A DNA stretch of 64,000 bases from Burkholderia cepacia GG4 (GCF_000292915.1 NC_018514.1:1550001-1614000); one strand, 5' to 3'. Shown: positions 52,874-61,508, counted from the first letter of the stretch. Program-made: numbers and translations. Notes: generated from the letters alone by a model not told the origin.

Positions 52874-54031
52874 TCACCACGCGTGCCGATAGATCGCCAG
52901 CGCGTCGGCTTCCGTCACCTCGCGCGGATTGTTCACGAGCAGGCGCGTCTGCAGCATCGCGTCCGACGCCATCCTCGGCAGGTCGCCCTCCCCGATCCCG
53001 ACCTCGCGCAGCGTGCGCGGAATCCCCGTCGCGACGATCAGGCGGTCAATCTCGTCGATCAGCGCCTGGGTCCTCGCTTCGTCGCTGCCGGTCGCGGACG
53101 GCGCGACGATCGCCGCGAGCTCCGCATACAGCGGCGCGGCAGCCGCGGCATTGAAGCGCAGCACATGGGGCAGCACGAGCGCGTTCGACAGCCCGTGCGG
53201 CACATGGAAAATGCCGCCGACCGGATAGGCCAGCGCGTGCACGGCCGCGACCGGCGCATTCGCGAACGCCTGCCCGGCGAACATCGCGCCGACCAGCATC
53301 GCTTCACGCGCCCGGCGATCGTTGCCGTCGTCGCAGGCCTTCAGCAGGTTGCGCGACAGCAGCGTCAATGCTTGCACGGCCAGCATGTCGGACACCGGAT
53401 TCTTCAGCCGCGACGACGTGTAGGCCTCGATCGCATGCACCATCGCGTCGATGCCGGTCGCGGCCGTCGCCGCGCGCGGCAGCCCGAGCGTCAGTTCGGC
53501 GTCGAGGATCGCGACGTCCGCGAACAGATGCGGCGACACCACGCCCATCTTGCGCGCCTCGCCGACCGTGACGATCGACACGGCCGTGACTTCGGACCCG
53601 GTGCCGGCCGTGGTCGGCATCTGCACGAGCGGCAGCCGCGACGTCGCGACCTTGTCGACGCCGTACATGTCGGCCAGCGCCTGCCTCCCCGGTGCGAGCA
53701 CCGCGATCAGCTTCGCGACGTCCATCGACGAACCGCCGCCGAGGCCGAGCACGAGCTCGGCGTCGGACGCGACTGCCCGCTCGGTCGCTTCGAGCACCAC
53801 GTGCTCGGGCGGATCGGCGACGACGTCGTCGATCACCGTCGCCTGCCAGCCGTGCGCGGCGAGGCTCTCCAGCGCAGGGGCGAGCACGCCGCTGCGATGC
53901 AGGAACGCGTCGGTGACGACGCACAGCCGCACGAGCGCCGGAAAGCGTTCGCGCAACACCGCGCCGAGCCGGCGCGCGGCGCCGAACTCGACGATCTGCG
54001 TCGGAACGGTACGGAATTGAAACGGGTTCAT
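52874..54031 (-). CDS. Iron-containing alcohol dehydrogenase / maleylacetate reductase family
   Basis: 385 residues. NAD(P) site GGGSSMDVAKLIAVL, MPTTAGTGSEVTAVSIVT and the metal ligands Asp195 and His199 (GIDAMVHAIEAYTS), His265 (AAVHALAYPVGG) and His279 (FHVPHGLSNALVLPHVLRFN). These are diagnostic for group III iron-dependent dehydrogenases. Whether it is a maleylacetate reductase (aromatic ring degradation) or an alcohol/lactaldehyde dehydrogenase is not decidable; all four metal ligands are kept, fitting a dehydrogenase. Its ATG overlaps the stop of the upstream monooxygenase-like gene by 4 bases. Confidence 0.9.
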   Translation of the reverse strand: MNPFQFRTVPTQIVEFGAARRLGAVLRERFPALVRLCVVTDAFLHRSGVLAPALESLAAHGWQATVIDDVVADPPEHVVLEATERAVASDAELVLGLGGGSSMDVAKLIAVLAPGRQALADMYGVDKVATSRLPLVQMPTTAGTGSEVTAVSIVTVGEARKMGVVSPHLFADVAILDAELTLGLPRAATAATGIDAMVHAIEAYTSSRLKNPVSDMLAVQALTLLSRNLLKACDDGNDRRAREAMLVGAMFAGQAFANAPVAAVHALAYPVGGIFHVPHGLSNALVLPHVLRFNAAAAAPLYAELAAIVAPSATGSDEARTQALIDEIDRLIVATGIPRTLREVGIGEGDLPRMASDAMLQTRLLVNNPREVTEADALAIYRHAW

Positions 54032-54363
54032 CGACTGCCTCCCGGTGGCGTCGCCGTGCCGGTGTCCGGCTGCACCATGTAGCGCGTCACGTCGCGGCGA
54101 TCGAGCAGCGGAATGATCGCGCCGACACCGATTCGCTGGAAATGCGGCGTTTCCCGATGCGTGTCGAGGCCGTCGGCGTCGCGGTAGCGCTCGAGGATCA
54201 CGATGTGGTCGGGATCGACCGGCGAGCGGAAGTACGCGTAGTCGAGATTCTTCGGCTCGGCACGCGTGGCCGGCGCGAGTTCCGCGAGCAGCTCGATCAC
54301 GCGGTCGCCGTTGCCGGGCTTCGCGAAGTAATGTGCGATGACCTGCAGGTAAGGTTCGTTCAT
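54028..54363 (-). CDS. Antibiotic-biosynthesis-monooxygenase (ABM) domain protein
   Basis: 111 residues: MNEPYLQVIAHYFAKPGNGDRVIELLAELAPATRAEPKNLDYAYFRSPVDPDHIVILERYRDADGLDTHRETPHFQRIG. This is the YgiN/quinol-monooxygenase fold, a dimeric ferredoxin-like protein. EPKNLDYAYFRSPVDPDHIVILERYRD is the ABM signature. It overlaps the dehydrogenase gene by 4 bases (ATGA), so the two are one operon, probably a small step in degrading an aromatic or quinone compound. Confidence 0.85.
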   Translation of the reverse strand: MNEPYLQVIAHYFAKPGNGDRVIELLAELAPATRAEPKNLDYAYFRSPVDPDHIVILERYRDADGLDTHRETPHFQRIGVGAIIPLLDRRDVTRYMVQPDTGTATPPGGSR

Positions 54364-54860
54364 GCTGCGCTCCATGTTCGCCAGCGGCCCGTCGCGACGG
54401 GTCGCAATTCCAGAATGCGCGGTCGCTCGTCGATCTCGTGTGCCGCATGACGACGTGCCCACGACTCGACGTCGCATTGTAGTGAATCGGCGAAACGCCC
54501 GCAGCGCACCGTCATGCATGCGACGCCAACGCTCCGCGCATGCCGTGCCTGTCGTCGTGCCGGGCCGCTGCGATGCGCGTCGCGGCCGGCGCCGACCGGA
54601 TTGCGCGCGTGTCTCCCGCGCGCCTCGGCAACGGATTCTCGCCGGGGCTCGTGCAAGCATTCGGGCTGCGCGGCTTCGGGATGCCGGTCCGCCTGCCGGC
54701 GCGCCCGATCGCCGCGTGGTGACGTCCGCGCATGCGCCGGCGCAGATCCGGCACTGTTTTCCGCGCCGACCGAATCCCGACTATTGCACCGCGCCACGGC
54801 TGCGCCGGCGGGCCCTTCGGCTAAAATGCCGCACTTTCCATCCAGTCCGGCCCGCTCGCC
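54364..54860. other. Divergent intergenic region, ABM gene / NCS2 permease
   Basis: About 500 bp. Open frames across it on both strands are Arg-rich and antisense-like. TAAAAT at 54822-54827 could be a -10 box for the permease, but a matching -35 at normal spacing was not seen. No riboswitch structure recognised. Confidence 0.35.
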
Positions 54861-56249
54861 ATGCAACCCGCCTCCCCCGCCCGAACCGCCTCCCACGGCG
54901 CCGACGACGCAGATTCGTCGCGCGACCTCGTCTACGGCCCCAATGACCGGCCCGCGCCGATGGTCGCTTTCGTCGCCGCGCTGCAGCACCTGCTGGCGAT
55001 CATCGTGCCGATCGTCACGCCCGGCCTGCTGATCTGTCAGGCGCTCGGCGTATCGAGCCGCGATACGACCCTTATCGTGTCGATGTCGCTGGTGATTTCC
55101 GGCATTGCCACCTTCGTGCAGTGCAAGCGCTTCGGCCCGCTCGGCGCCGGCCTGCTGATCGTGCAGGGCACGAGCTTCAACTTCGTCGGCCCGCTGATCG
55201 CCGGCGGCAGCCTGATGGTCAAGCAGGGCACGCCCGTCGAAACCGTGATGGCCGCGATCTTCGGCGTCGTGATCGCCGGTTCGTTCGTCGAGATGGGCGT
55301 GTCGCGCATCCTGCCGTTCGTGAAGCGCCTGATCACGCCGCTCGTCACCGGTATCGTCGTGCTGCTGATCGGCCTCACGCTGATCAAGGTCGGCCTCATC
55401 AGCATGGGCGGCGGCTACGGCGCGATGGCCAACGGCACGTTCGCGAGCGCCCAGAACCTGACGCTGTCATGCCTCGTGCTCGGCACCATCATCCTGCTGA
55501 ACCGCGTGCCGATCGTGTGGGTGCGCAGCACCGCGCTGGTCATCGCACTCGTGATCGGCTATGTCGCGGCCGCGGTGCTCGGCCGCCTCGACTTCACCGG
55601 CGTGCACCAGGCCGCGCTGTTCCAGGTGCCGACGCCGCTGCACTTCGGCATCGGCTTCTCGTGGTCGCTGTTCGTGCCGATGCTGATCATCTACCTCGTC
55701 ACGTCGCTTGAAGCGATCGGCGACGTCACCGCCACCAGCAAGATCTCGAAGGAGCCGGTCGAAGGGCCGGTGTGGATGCAACGGATCAAGGGCGGCGTGC
55801 TCGTGAACGGCGCGAACTCGCTGCTGGCCGGCGTGTTCAACACGTTCCCGAGCTCCGTGTTCGCGCAGAACAACGGCGTGATCCAGATTACCGGCGTCGC
55901 GAGCCGCTACGTCGGCATCTGGATCGCGGGGATGCTGGTGGTGCTCGGCCTGTTCCCGGTCGTCGCCGGCGCGCTGCAGGCCGTGCCGGAACCCGTGCTC
56001 GGCGGCGCGGCGATGGTGATGTTCGGCGCTGTGGCCGCATCGGGCATCAACATCCTGTCCGGCATCCAGCTCGATCGCCGCGCGCTGCTGATCATCGCGG
56101 TGTCGCTGGCGCTCGGCCTCGGCGTGTCGCAGGTGCCGGACATTCTGAACAGCTTGCCGCATGCGCTGAAGAACGTGCTGGAATCGGGCGTCGCTACGGG
56201 CGGCATCTGCGCGCTCGTGATGAACTGGTTCCTGCCGGAACAGAAGTAA
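54861..56249 (+). CDS. NCS2 (NAT)-family uracil/xanthine permease
   Basis: 462 residues with about 12-14 spans. NAPMVAFVAALQHLLAIIVPIVTPGLLICQALG, GTSFNFVGPLIAGGSLM and the NAT signature SVFAQNNGVIQITGVASRYVG (with the usual QxNxG) identify a nucleobase:cation symporter-2. The Q-N-N-G motif and length fit the purine (xanthine/uric acid) branch as well as uracil. Imports free bases with H+. Start ATG 54861. Downstream comes a Nudix gene on the same strand about 100 bp away. Confidence 0.9.
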   Translation: MQPASPARTASHGADDADSSRDLVYGPNDRPAPMVAFVAALQHLLAIIVPIVTPGLLICQALGVSSRDTTLIVSMSLVISGIATFVQCKRFGPLGAGLLIVQGTSFNFVGPLIAGGSLMVKQGTPVETVMAAIFGVVIAGSFVEMGVSRILPFVKRLITPLVTGIVVLLIGLTLIKVGLISMGGGYGAMANGTFASAQNLTLSCLVLGTIILLNRVPIVWVRSTALVIALVIGYVAAAVLGRLDFTGVHQAALFQVPTPLHFGIGFSWSLFVPMLIIYLVTSLEAIGDVTATSKISKEPVEGPVWMQRIKGGVLVNGANSLLAGVFNTFPSSVFAQNNGVIQITGVASRYVGIWIAGMLVVLGLFPVVAGALQAVPEPVLGGAAMVMFGAVAASGINILSGIQLDRRALLIIAVSLALGLGVSQVPDILNSLPHALKNVLESGVATGGICALVMNWFLPEQK

Positions 56250-56347
56250 CGCTACGGACTCCATGACGACGCGGCCCGATCGACGGGCCGTGTCGCGCCC
56301 GACGATCCCGACTTGGCCGGGCGCCCGACACTCGTTAGAATCGGTTG

Positions 56348-56770
56348 ATGCCACAAGCCCCCGTCACCACGCCCCCTCCGGAAGCCACCGCCGTTCCGAT
56401 CAAGGAACGGGCGACCGTCGTCTGCTATCGCGACGAACAGGTATTGCTCGTCGCGCGCGCATCGTCGCGCTGGGCGCTTCCCGGCGGCACGATCAAGTCC
56501 GGAGAAGCGCCGCTCGAAGCCGCGCATCGGGAGCTGTGGGAGGAAACCGGCATGACCGGCCAGAATCTCGTCTATTCGATGCAGTTCACCGGGTTTGCGA
56601 AGGTGCACCACGTGTTCTTCGCGGAAGTCGGCCCGGACCAGACGCCGCAAGCGAACAACGAGATCGAGAAGTGCAAGTGGTTTCGCATCGACGGCATCGA
56701 TGCGCTGCGCGCGAGCATTCCGACGAAACGCATCGTCGAACTCGTGTACCGGCACGAACTCAACAAGTAG
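56348..56770 (+). CDS. Nudix hydrolase
   Basis: 140 residues. The Nudix box is complete: Gly47 TIKSG Glu53 APLEAAH Arg61 Glu62 LW Glu65 Glu66 TGM, i.e. GX5EX7REUXEEXGU. The rest (ATVVCYRDEQVLLVARASSRWALPGG) is typical of MutT-like nucleotide pyrophosphatases or similar housecleaning enzymes. Start ATG 56348; a TTG three bases upstream is in frame. Substrate unknown. Confidence 0.92.
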   Translation: MPQAPVTTPPPEATAVPIKERATVVCYRDEQVLLVARASSRWALPGGTIKSGEAPLEAAHRELWEETGMTGQNLVYSMQFTGFAKVHHVFFAEVGPDQTPQANNEIEKCKWFRIDGIDALRASIPTKRIVELVYRHELNK

Positions 56771-56856
56771 GTAGACACCCCATCCCCAACGGCTCGCCCG
56801 AGCCGATATGATGCGCCCACGGTCCGTCGCCGCGTTCCCTTTCGAGCGAGCTGCAG

Positions 56857-57162
56857 ATGAACAGTGCGTACACCTACCGCGGATACACCATCGATGTCCG
56901 CTGCGAATTCCGGCTCGACGCGCCGCGCGACCACGCGCCGCCCGACACGCTGGCGCTGCGGTTCGGGTTCGTCGCGATCGTGCAGGTTCGCGCGGCCGGC
57001 ATCGCGCCGCGCCTGCTGGCGCCGGTCCGCCTTGCCGACGATGGCGGCCGCCTGTTCGACGACAGCATCAACGCCTTGCGCGCAGGCCGTGCGGCCGGCG
57101 AAATCATCGTCGACGATCTATTGGTCGATGCGGGTTCCGCCGATGGGCGGGCGCGTTCCTGA
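56857..57162 (+). CDS. Hypothetical protein (101 aa)
   Basis: Not recognised. MNSAYTYRGYTIDVRCEFRLDAPRDH... is a soluble, mainly beta-looking 101-residue protein with one Cys. The spacing and an upstream GAGCGAG suggest translation from ATG 56857. Convergent with the small membrane protein at 57213. Confidence 0.7.
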   Translation: MNSAYTYRGYTIDVRCEFRLDAPRDHAPPDTLALRFGFVAIVQVRAAGIAPRLLAPVRLADDGGRLFDDSINALRAGRAAGEIIVDDLLVDAGSADGRARS

Positions 57163-57212
57163 ACCGCCGGCCGGCCCGGAGCGTGGTTCGCGGATCAGCA
57201 GCGCGCCGGCGC

Positions 57213-57425
57213 TCAGTGCAGGCGCTTTCTTCGTAGTTCGTGTGCGGAATAGACGACGAGGAAGATACCCAGCATCGCGACGCCGGATGCCAGGAAGTCG
57301 TTTGCGGTTCCCGCGCTGTTCAGCGCTTTCGGGAAGATGCCGAGACTCACTCCCGCGGCAGCCAGAAGCAAACCTGCCGCCACACCCCACACCGGTCCGG
57401 TGGTCCTTTCGATTATGTTTTTCAT
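57213..57425 (-). CDS. Small two-span membrane protein (70 aa)
   Basis: MKNIIERTTGPVWGVAAGLLLAAAGVSLGIF...DFLASGVAMLGIFLVVYSAHELRRKRLH has two clear hydrophobic helices (about 11-31 and 44-62) and a basic end. Unknown function. The ATG at 57425 is favoured by membrane topology and by a GTGCTG spacing; no strong ribosome site is seen. Codon use is typical. Confidence 0.65.
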   Translation of the reverse strand: MKNIIERTTGPVWGVAAGLLLAAAGVSLGIFPKALNSAGTANDFLASGVAMLGIFLVVYSAHELRRKRLH

Positions 57426-57780
57426 ACAGCACCCGTCTACAGTTGTTACTGAGCGGTGTCGGCGCATGGCGCCGCATCTACCGCTCGTGCTTCGACTATA
57501 GCGGGGAAATAATTGGTGCGGATTCAGTGCTTGTACCGATCAAGTTCTTGCCGGTCGCGATCGCCGCGTGTCCGGGGCTTCATACCCGGTCGGATCGATA
57601 CGGATATCCGGTCGCCGCGAACCGCATTATCACCATGGCGTCGCGAATCCCGATCGACCGGCGGCAGTGCTTACGCTCCGACGCAGAAGTTACCGTTCGT
57701 TTCAAAGCTGTCCATACCGTGGCCCTTTTTCGGGACTATTCTTCGCTCCACCTACAATAACGTCGAAGGGGGACAACACG
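57426..57780. other. Intergenic region before the DUF4382 gene
   Basis: 355 bp divergent space. The sequence near 57480-57530 and 57680-57770 is less GC-rich and may hold the promoters. GAAGGGGGACAACACG directly before 57781 contains the ribosome binding site. No gene supported in between. Confidence 0.4.
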
Positions 57781-58935
57781 ATGAACCCGCTCTGGAAAGC
57801 CGCACTGTGTGCGGCAATGGTGCCTTTGGTGTTGACCGGTTGCGGCGGCGGCGACGGTGGCAGCCCGCAAACCGGCACGCTGCATGTCGCGATGACCGAT
57901 GCGCCTTCATGCGGACTCGATCACGTCTATGTGACCGTCTCGCAGGTTCGCGTCAATACAAATGCGAATGCGTCCGATAACGATACCGGCTGGTCGACGA
58001 TCACGCTGGCGACACCGCAGAAGATCGACCTGCTGTCGCTGACCAACGGCGCGCTCGCCGATATCGGCCAGACCGCGCTGCCGGCCGGCCAGTATCAGCA
58101 GGTCCGCCTCGTTCTCGCGCAGAACCAGGGCAACACCCTCGCGAACTCGGTCGTCCCGACGGGCGGCACGGAACAGGCGCTTGCGACGCCGAGCGCGACG
58201 CAAAGCGGTTACAAGATCATCCAGCCTTTCACGGTGCAACCGAACACGCTCGTCGACCTCGTGCTCGACTTCAACGCGTGCAAGTCGATCGTCCAGCGCG
58301 GCAACGGTACGTACGCGCTGAAGCCGGTCGTCACCGCGATTCCGACCGTCGTGAGCGGCGCGATCTCCGGCTACGTCGCATCGACCGAAGCCGGCGCGAC
58401 CGTGTACGCCGAACAAGGCGGCAAGGTCGTCAGGGGTACGGTTGCCGACAGTGCCGGGAAGTTCGTGCTGTCGCCGTTGATCCAGAGCTCGACGCAAGGC
58501 AACTACGACGTCGTGATCGTGCAGAACAGCTTCGCGTCGGGCATCGTGCGCTCGGTTCCGGTCGTCGTGAACACGACCACGGCGGTATCGGCCTCGACCG
58601 CGCCGATCACGCTGCCGGCATCGACGATGAGCACGGTCAGCGGCACGGTGACGGCAAGCGCCAACGCGTTCGTCCGCGCACTGCAGACCGTCGATGCGAA
58701 CGCCTACGAGATCACGTCGATCAACGCGAACCTGGATACGGGCACCTATGCGCTGTCCGTGCCCGTCGCCGCGCCGATCGTCGGCACCTACCCGGGCTCG
58801 CTGCCGGTCGCGCTGGCTGCCTCGCCGGGCGCCGCGGCACAATATTCGATCGAAGCGGACGCGGCGTCGGGCGCAACGCAATCGACGAACGTCAACGCAA
58901 CGACCAATCAGTCGAACATCAATTTCATGTTCTGA
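57781..58935 (+). CDS. DUF4382-domain lipoprotein
   Basis: 384 residues. Lipobox VLTGC, Cys21, then a GGGDGGSP linker, a DUF4382 domain (about 32-190, GTLHVAMTDAPSCGLDHVYVTVSQVRVNTN...), and a carboxypeptidase-regulatory-like beta domain (about 190-260, ISGYVASTEAGATVYAEQGGKVVRGTVAD). The C-terminal part is Thr/Ser/Ala/Asn-rich. A surface or periplasmic, outer-membrane-anchored protein of unknown role; DUF4382 proteins are often found alone. ATG 57781 with AAGGGGGA just before it. Confidence 0.85.
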   Translation: MNPLWKAALCAAMVPLVLTGCGGGDGGSPQTGTLHVAMTDAPSCGLDHVYVTVSQVRVNTNANASDNDTGWSTITLATPQKIDLLSLTNGALADIGQTALPAGQYQQVRLVLAQNQGNTLANSVVPTGGTEQALATPSATQSGYKIIQPFTVQPNTLVDLVLDFNACKSIVQRGNGTYALKPVVTAIPTVVSGAISGYVASTEAGATVYAEQGGKVVRGTVADSAGKFVLSPLIQSSTQGNYDVVIVQNSFASGIVRSVPVVVNTTTAVSASTAPITLPASTMSTVSGTVTASANAFVRALQTVDANAYEITSINANLDTGTYALSVPVAAPIVGTYPGSLPVALAASPGAAAQYSIEADAASGATQSTNVNATTNQSNINFMF

Positions 58936-58952
58936 CGCATCGGCAGCATCAT

Positions 58953-58976
58953 CGAAAGGGCCGCGCGGCCCTTTCG
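58953..58976. terminator. Perfect 24-bp palindromic hairpin after DUF4382 gene
   Basis: A left half CGAAAGGGCCGC mirrored exactly by its complement, giving a 12-bp stem without loop at full symmetry. It is 18 bases past the DUF4382 stop and 20 bases before the small lipoprotein start. On transcription the tip would open. Likely terminator or mRNA-stabilising end. Confidence 0.65.
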
Positions 58977-58995
58977 TCGATAACAGGAGAACGAA

Positions 58996-59157
58996 GTGAA
59001 GAAAGGGGTTATCGCACTGCTCGCGGCGGCGAGCGTGGTCGGCGCGTTCAGCGGGTGCGTCGCATACGTTCCCGGTGCGCCGGTCGTCGTCGCGCCGCAA
59101 GGGGGGCCGGGGAACGGATTCTGCCCGCCCGGACAGGCGAAGAAAGGCAATTGCTGA
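58996..59157 (+). CDS. 53-residue lipoprotein with three Cys
   Basis: A short gene that starts with GTG 58996, supported by AGGAGA at 58985-58990. The product begins MKKGVIALLAAASVVGAFSGC, a signal peptide with lipobox FSGC (Cys21), followed by VAYVPGAPVVVAPQGGPGNGFCPPGQAKKGNC, giving two further Cys (43 and 53). It lies 60 bases after the DUF4382 gene, in the same orientation, across a hairpin. Function unknown. Its end is marked by a second hairpin. Confidence 0.8.
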   Translation: MKKGVIALLAAASVVGAFSGCVAYVPGAPVVVAPQGGPGNGFCPPGQAKKGNC

Positions 59158-59164
59158 TGGCACG

Positions 59165-59185
59165 AGGCCCGCGTACCGCGGGCCT
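59165..59185 (+). terminator. Hairpin after the small lipoprotein gene
   Basis: AGGCCCGCG and CGCGGGCCT pair perfectly across TAC, eight bases past the stop. TTAGATC follows rather than a T-tract. Probable terminator. Confidence 0.6.
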
Positions 59186-59837
59186 TAGATCGATCGGGCG
59201 GAAGAAACCGCAGGCTGAACGACCAAGCGTAAAAGGTGCGTCGTCTTCAGTGTCGCGGAGCTCAATTGGCTCCGGCGAATGGACTCAATAACTTCCGTGT
59301 TTGACATGTTCAAACCAAAAGTCTTCCGAGCTCAGCCCGAACGCTCCAACGTCTCACGTCCAGCGTAGACGGTGCCGGCGCCCCGCGCAGCGGCTCGCAG
59401 CATCCCGCGGGTATCGAGTCTTCCGACGATACTCGAGCTTCCAGCCACGCACGTCGACGTGTGCCCGAAATTGGCCGCGCTTCGGCCAACGTACCGGACG
59501 GCTTTCGACGCGGCCATCCCATTCCCGTCCGGTCCGGCTCGTTGACGAGCTTGCGACAAGCGGACTCGTTTGAGTTCACGCTCGGCGACCCGCCCTATTG
59601 CCCGTTTGCCGTCGGATGGCACCGTCTCAGCCGTGCAACACATTCGCCTGGAAATCGCCTCCTCACGGCGATCACTGACCGGGAAACCCTTGTCGTGTCG
59701 ACGTCAGCACGAATGTTGCTCCGTACCGAGTCGATAATCGAATCGCGAGCTCGCCTGGCCGAGGCTGACCGTTCCGGGCTCAAGCGGCAAACACCAGGAA
59801 AAATCAAGAACGTGTGGTGAAAGAAAGGACAATTGCG
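59186..59837. other. Intergenic region with no supported gene
   Basis: About 650 bp. Frames across it on both strands are open but patchy and lower in G/C bias than neighbours; none gives a recognised protein. It could be an eroded gene or a region with a small RNA; nothing more can be said. GGACAATTGCG before 59838 includes the ribosome site (AAAGGA) of the next gene. Confidence 0.4.
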
Positions 59838-60923
59838 ATGAAACCGTTACGCCGTTGGCTCGCCGGTCTGCTTCTGCTCATTGCCTGCTTCCCCGTAGCC
59901 GTATATGCACAAGCGCTCTCGCTTGGAGGCGGCGATCTGCGGGTGATGACCTACAACGTGGACGAAGGCACCGATTACCTGGAATTGGCGCGGGCATCGG
60001 GAACCCAGCAATTCCTCGTCGCCGTGGGACAGACGATCACCCAGGTGCGCGCAACCCATCCCGCCGAACGCATGCAGGCGCTGGCGAAGCAGATCATCGC
60101 GGCCGGCCCTGCGCTGGTCAGCTTGCAGGAGCTGGACCAGTGGTCTTCCGGCCCGCTCGATACGTCCACCTTGACGTGCGGGCCGACCACGGTGGAATTC
60201 GACATGGTGCAGGAACTGCTCAATGCGCTGACCGCTCAGGGAGGTCACTATCTCGTCGCCGCGCACGCAACACAGTATGCGTTTCCGCCGACACCGGGAC
60301 TGATCTTGCCTTCCACGTTCCTGTGCGTGCAGGTCACCAATCAGATCGCGATTCTCGCCCGAACCGATCTGGAACCGTCGCGTTTCCAATGGACCAATCC
60401 GCAGTCGAAGCCGTTCGTGGCCCATACGTCCTTCCCGACGCCGCTCGGCACCATACCGTTGCCGAGGGCCTGGGTTTCCGTGGACGCCCAGTTCAACAAC
60501 AAGGCTTTCCGCTTCATTGGCACACATCTGGAATCGGTGGACCCGCATATTCGTGAGCTTCAAGGCGGCGAATTGCGTGCCGGTCCGGCCAATACACAGC
60601 TGCCGGTCATCCTGGCGATGGACTCCAATGCGCAAGCCGCTCCACTGCCACAGGACAGCACCTACACGGATTTCATTGCCGCGGGCTATCAGGACGCCTG
60701 GTCGGTGACTTATCCCCTCGTTCCTGGATTCACGTGCTGCCAGGCGCAACTCGTGAATAACGCCGTATCCCAGCTATACGTGCGGTCGGACTTGATACTG
60801 ACTCTGGGTAACGTCAATGTGCAGAGGATCGCATTGTTCGGTACGAGTCAGGCGAGCAAGACCGCGAGCGGCTTGTGGCCGTCGGACCATGCAGGGGTCG
60901 CGGCACAACTCGCGGTGGAATGA
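59838..60923 (+). CDS. Secreted endonuclease/exonuclease/phosphatase-fold protein
   Basis: 361 residues. Signal peptide MKPLRRWLAGLLLLIACFPVAVYAQA; the mature part has EEP superfamily motifs: MTYN with Asn40, LQELD with Glu98, GTHLES with His230, MDSN with Asp262/Asn264, and SDHAG with Asp350/His351. Members cleave nucleic acids or phosphodiesters or phospholipid headgroups; a secreted one may be a DNase or sphingomyelinase-like enzyme. Base use is less GC-biased than the surroundings, and an IS fragment follows it, suggesting later acquisition (inference). Confidence 0.88.
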   Translation: MKPLRRWLAGLLLLIACFPVAVYAQALSLGGGDLRVMTYNVDEGTDYLELARASGTQQFLVAVGQTITQVRATHPAERMQALAKQIIAAGPALVSLQELDQWSSGPLDTSTLTCGPTTVEFDMVQELLNALTAQGGHYLVAAHATQYAFPPTPGLILPSTFLCVQVTNQIAILARTDLEPSRFQWTNPQSKPFVAHTSFPTPLGTIPLPRAWVSVDAQFNNKAFRFIGTHLESVDPHIRELQGGELRAGPANTQLPVILAMDSNAQAAPLPQDSTYTDFIAAGYQDAWSVTYPLVPGFTCCQAQLVNNAVSQLYVRSDLILTLGNVNVQRIALFGTSQASKTASGLWPSDHAGVAAQLAVE

Positions 60924-60995
60924 ACTGGCTCCAGTTCTGCTTTCTTCGGGCTTGCCTGTATCGTCAACCGCCCGAATTGCGAGTGCGTATGGCGC

Positions 60996-61047
60996 GCCAA
61001 GTCGGATCCAACTTGGCAAATGTTCGGTCCACTGAACATTTGCCAAG
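60996..61047. repeat. Nested mutually exclusive hairpins
   Basis: CTTGGCAAATGTTC (61012-61025) pairs perfectly over 14 bp with GAACATTTGCCAAG (61034-61047) around the loop GGTCCACT. Immediately upstream GCCAAGT (60996-61002) can instead pair with ACTTGGC (61011-61017) across the loop CGGATCCA. ACTTGGC is thus shared by both stems, so only one can form at a time. Lies 72 bases after the EEP gene stop. No long T-run follows. Confidence 0.75.
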
Positions 61048-61235
61048 AATTCGCGCTCGTGTTCGAGCACAAGTTGCAGCCGGCCGTTGAGTCATGCAAC
61101 CATGAATTCCATCGACGCTTCACCCTCCCCGACGGTTGTCCCGCGTAACGCTGTGGCCAAGAAACCGGTGAGGCTAGCCCAATTTCCGTTCCAGTCTCGG
61201 TTGGAAAATTCCGGCTCTTCGAGGCGGGCCGAATC

Positions 61236-61420
61236 GGCCCGATCGGTGCACGGGCGGGCGAATTCCGCTGGCGTCATCCATTGCAGCGCAGAGTGAGGAC
61301 GCGCCTCGTTATAGTCCTCGCGCCCGACTTCGATTTTGCGTCTGGCGTCCTCAAGCGACAAGAACCAATGTGCGTTGAGGCATTCCTCCCTAAAGCGTCC
61401 GTTGAAGGACTCATTTCGAA
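61236..61420 (-). pseudogene. IS3-family transposase C-terminal fragment
   Basis: The minus strand reads NESFNGRFREECLNAHWFLS then LEDARRKIEVGREDYNEARPHSALQWMTPAEFA, the C-terminal end of the IS3-family (IS407/IS2-like) OrfB integrase core, with the ESFNGRxRxECL and RPHSAL signatures. Upstream conserved D and D catalytic segments are missing, so this is only a fragment; sequence outside it has no transposase likeness. No clear terminal inverted repeats were seen. Confidence 0.82.
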
Positions 61421-61508
61421 TCGGTCCAACATTCCTAAAGCCGATCAATAACTGCTACGTCACGCAACGCCCGGCGTTCTTTCAGTGAACATACTTGGAA
61501 ACCCACAA

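Larger units (their letters stand above)
60924..61508. other. Scar region with alternative hairpins and an IS3 fragment
   Basis: About 585 bp between two real genes. It holds the nested hairpins at 60996-61047 and a transposase remnant at about 61236-61420 on the minus strand. The remaining sequence is unremarkable. Confidence 0.55.

Noticed and set aside
54784..54827. TTGCAC ... TAAAAT as a sigma-70 promoter for the NCS2 permease
   Set aside because: The spacing between the two boxes is about 32 bases, far more than the normal 16-18.
54360..54989. A 209-codon minus-strand frame upstream of the ABM gene
   Set aside because: Residues are unbiased and the frame overlaps the start of the NCS2 permease; no ribosome site or family match.
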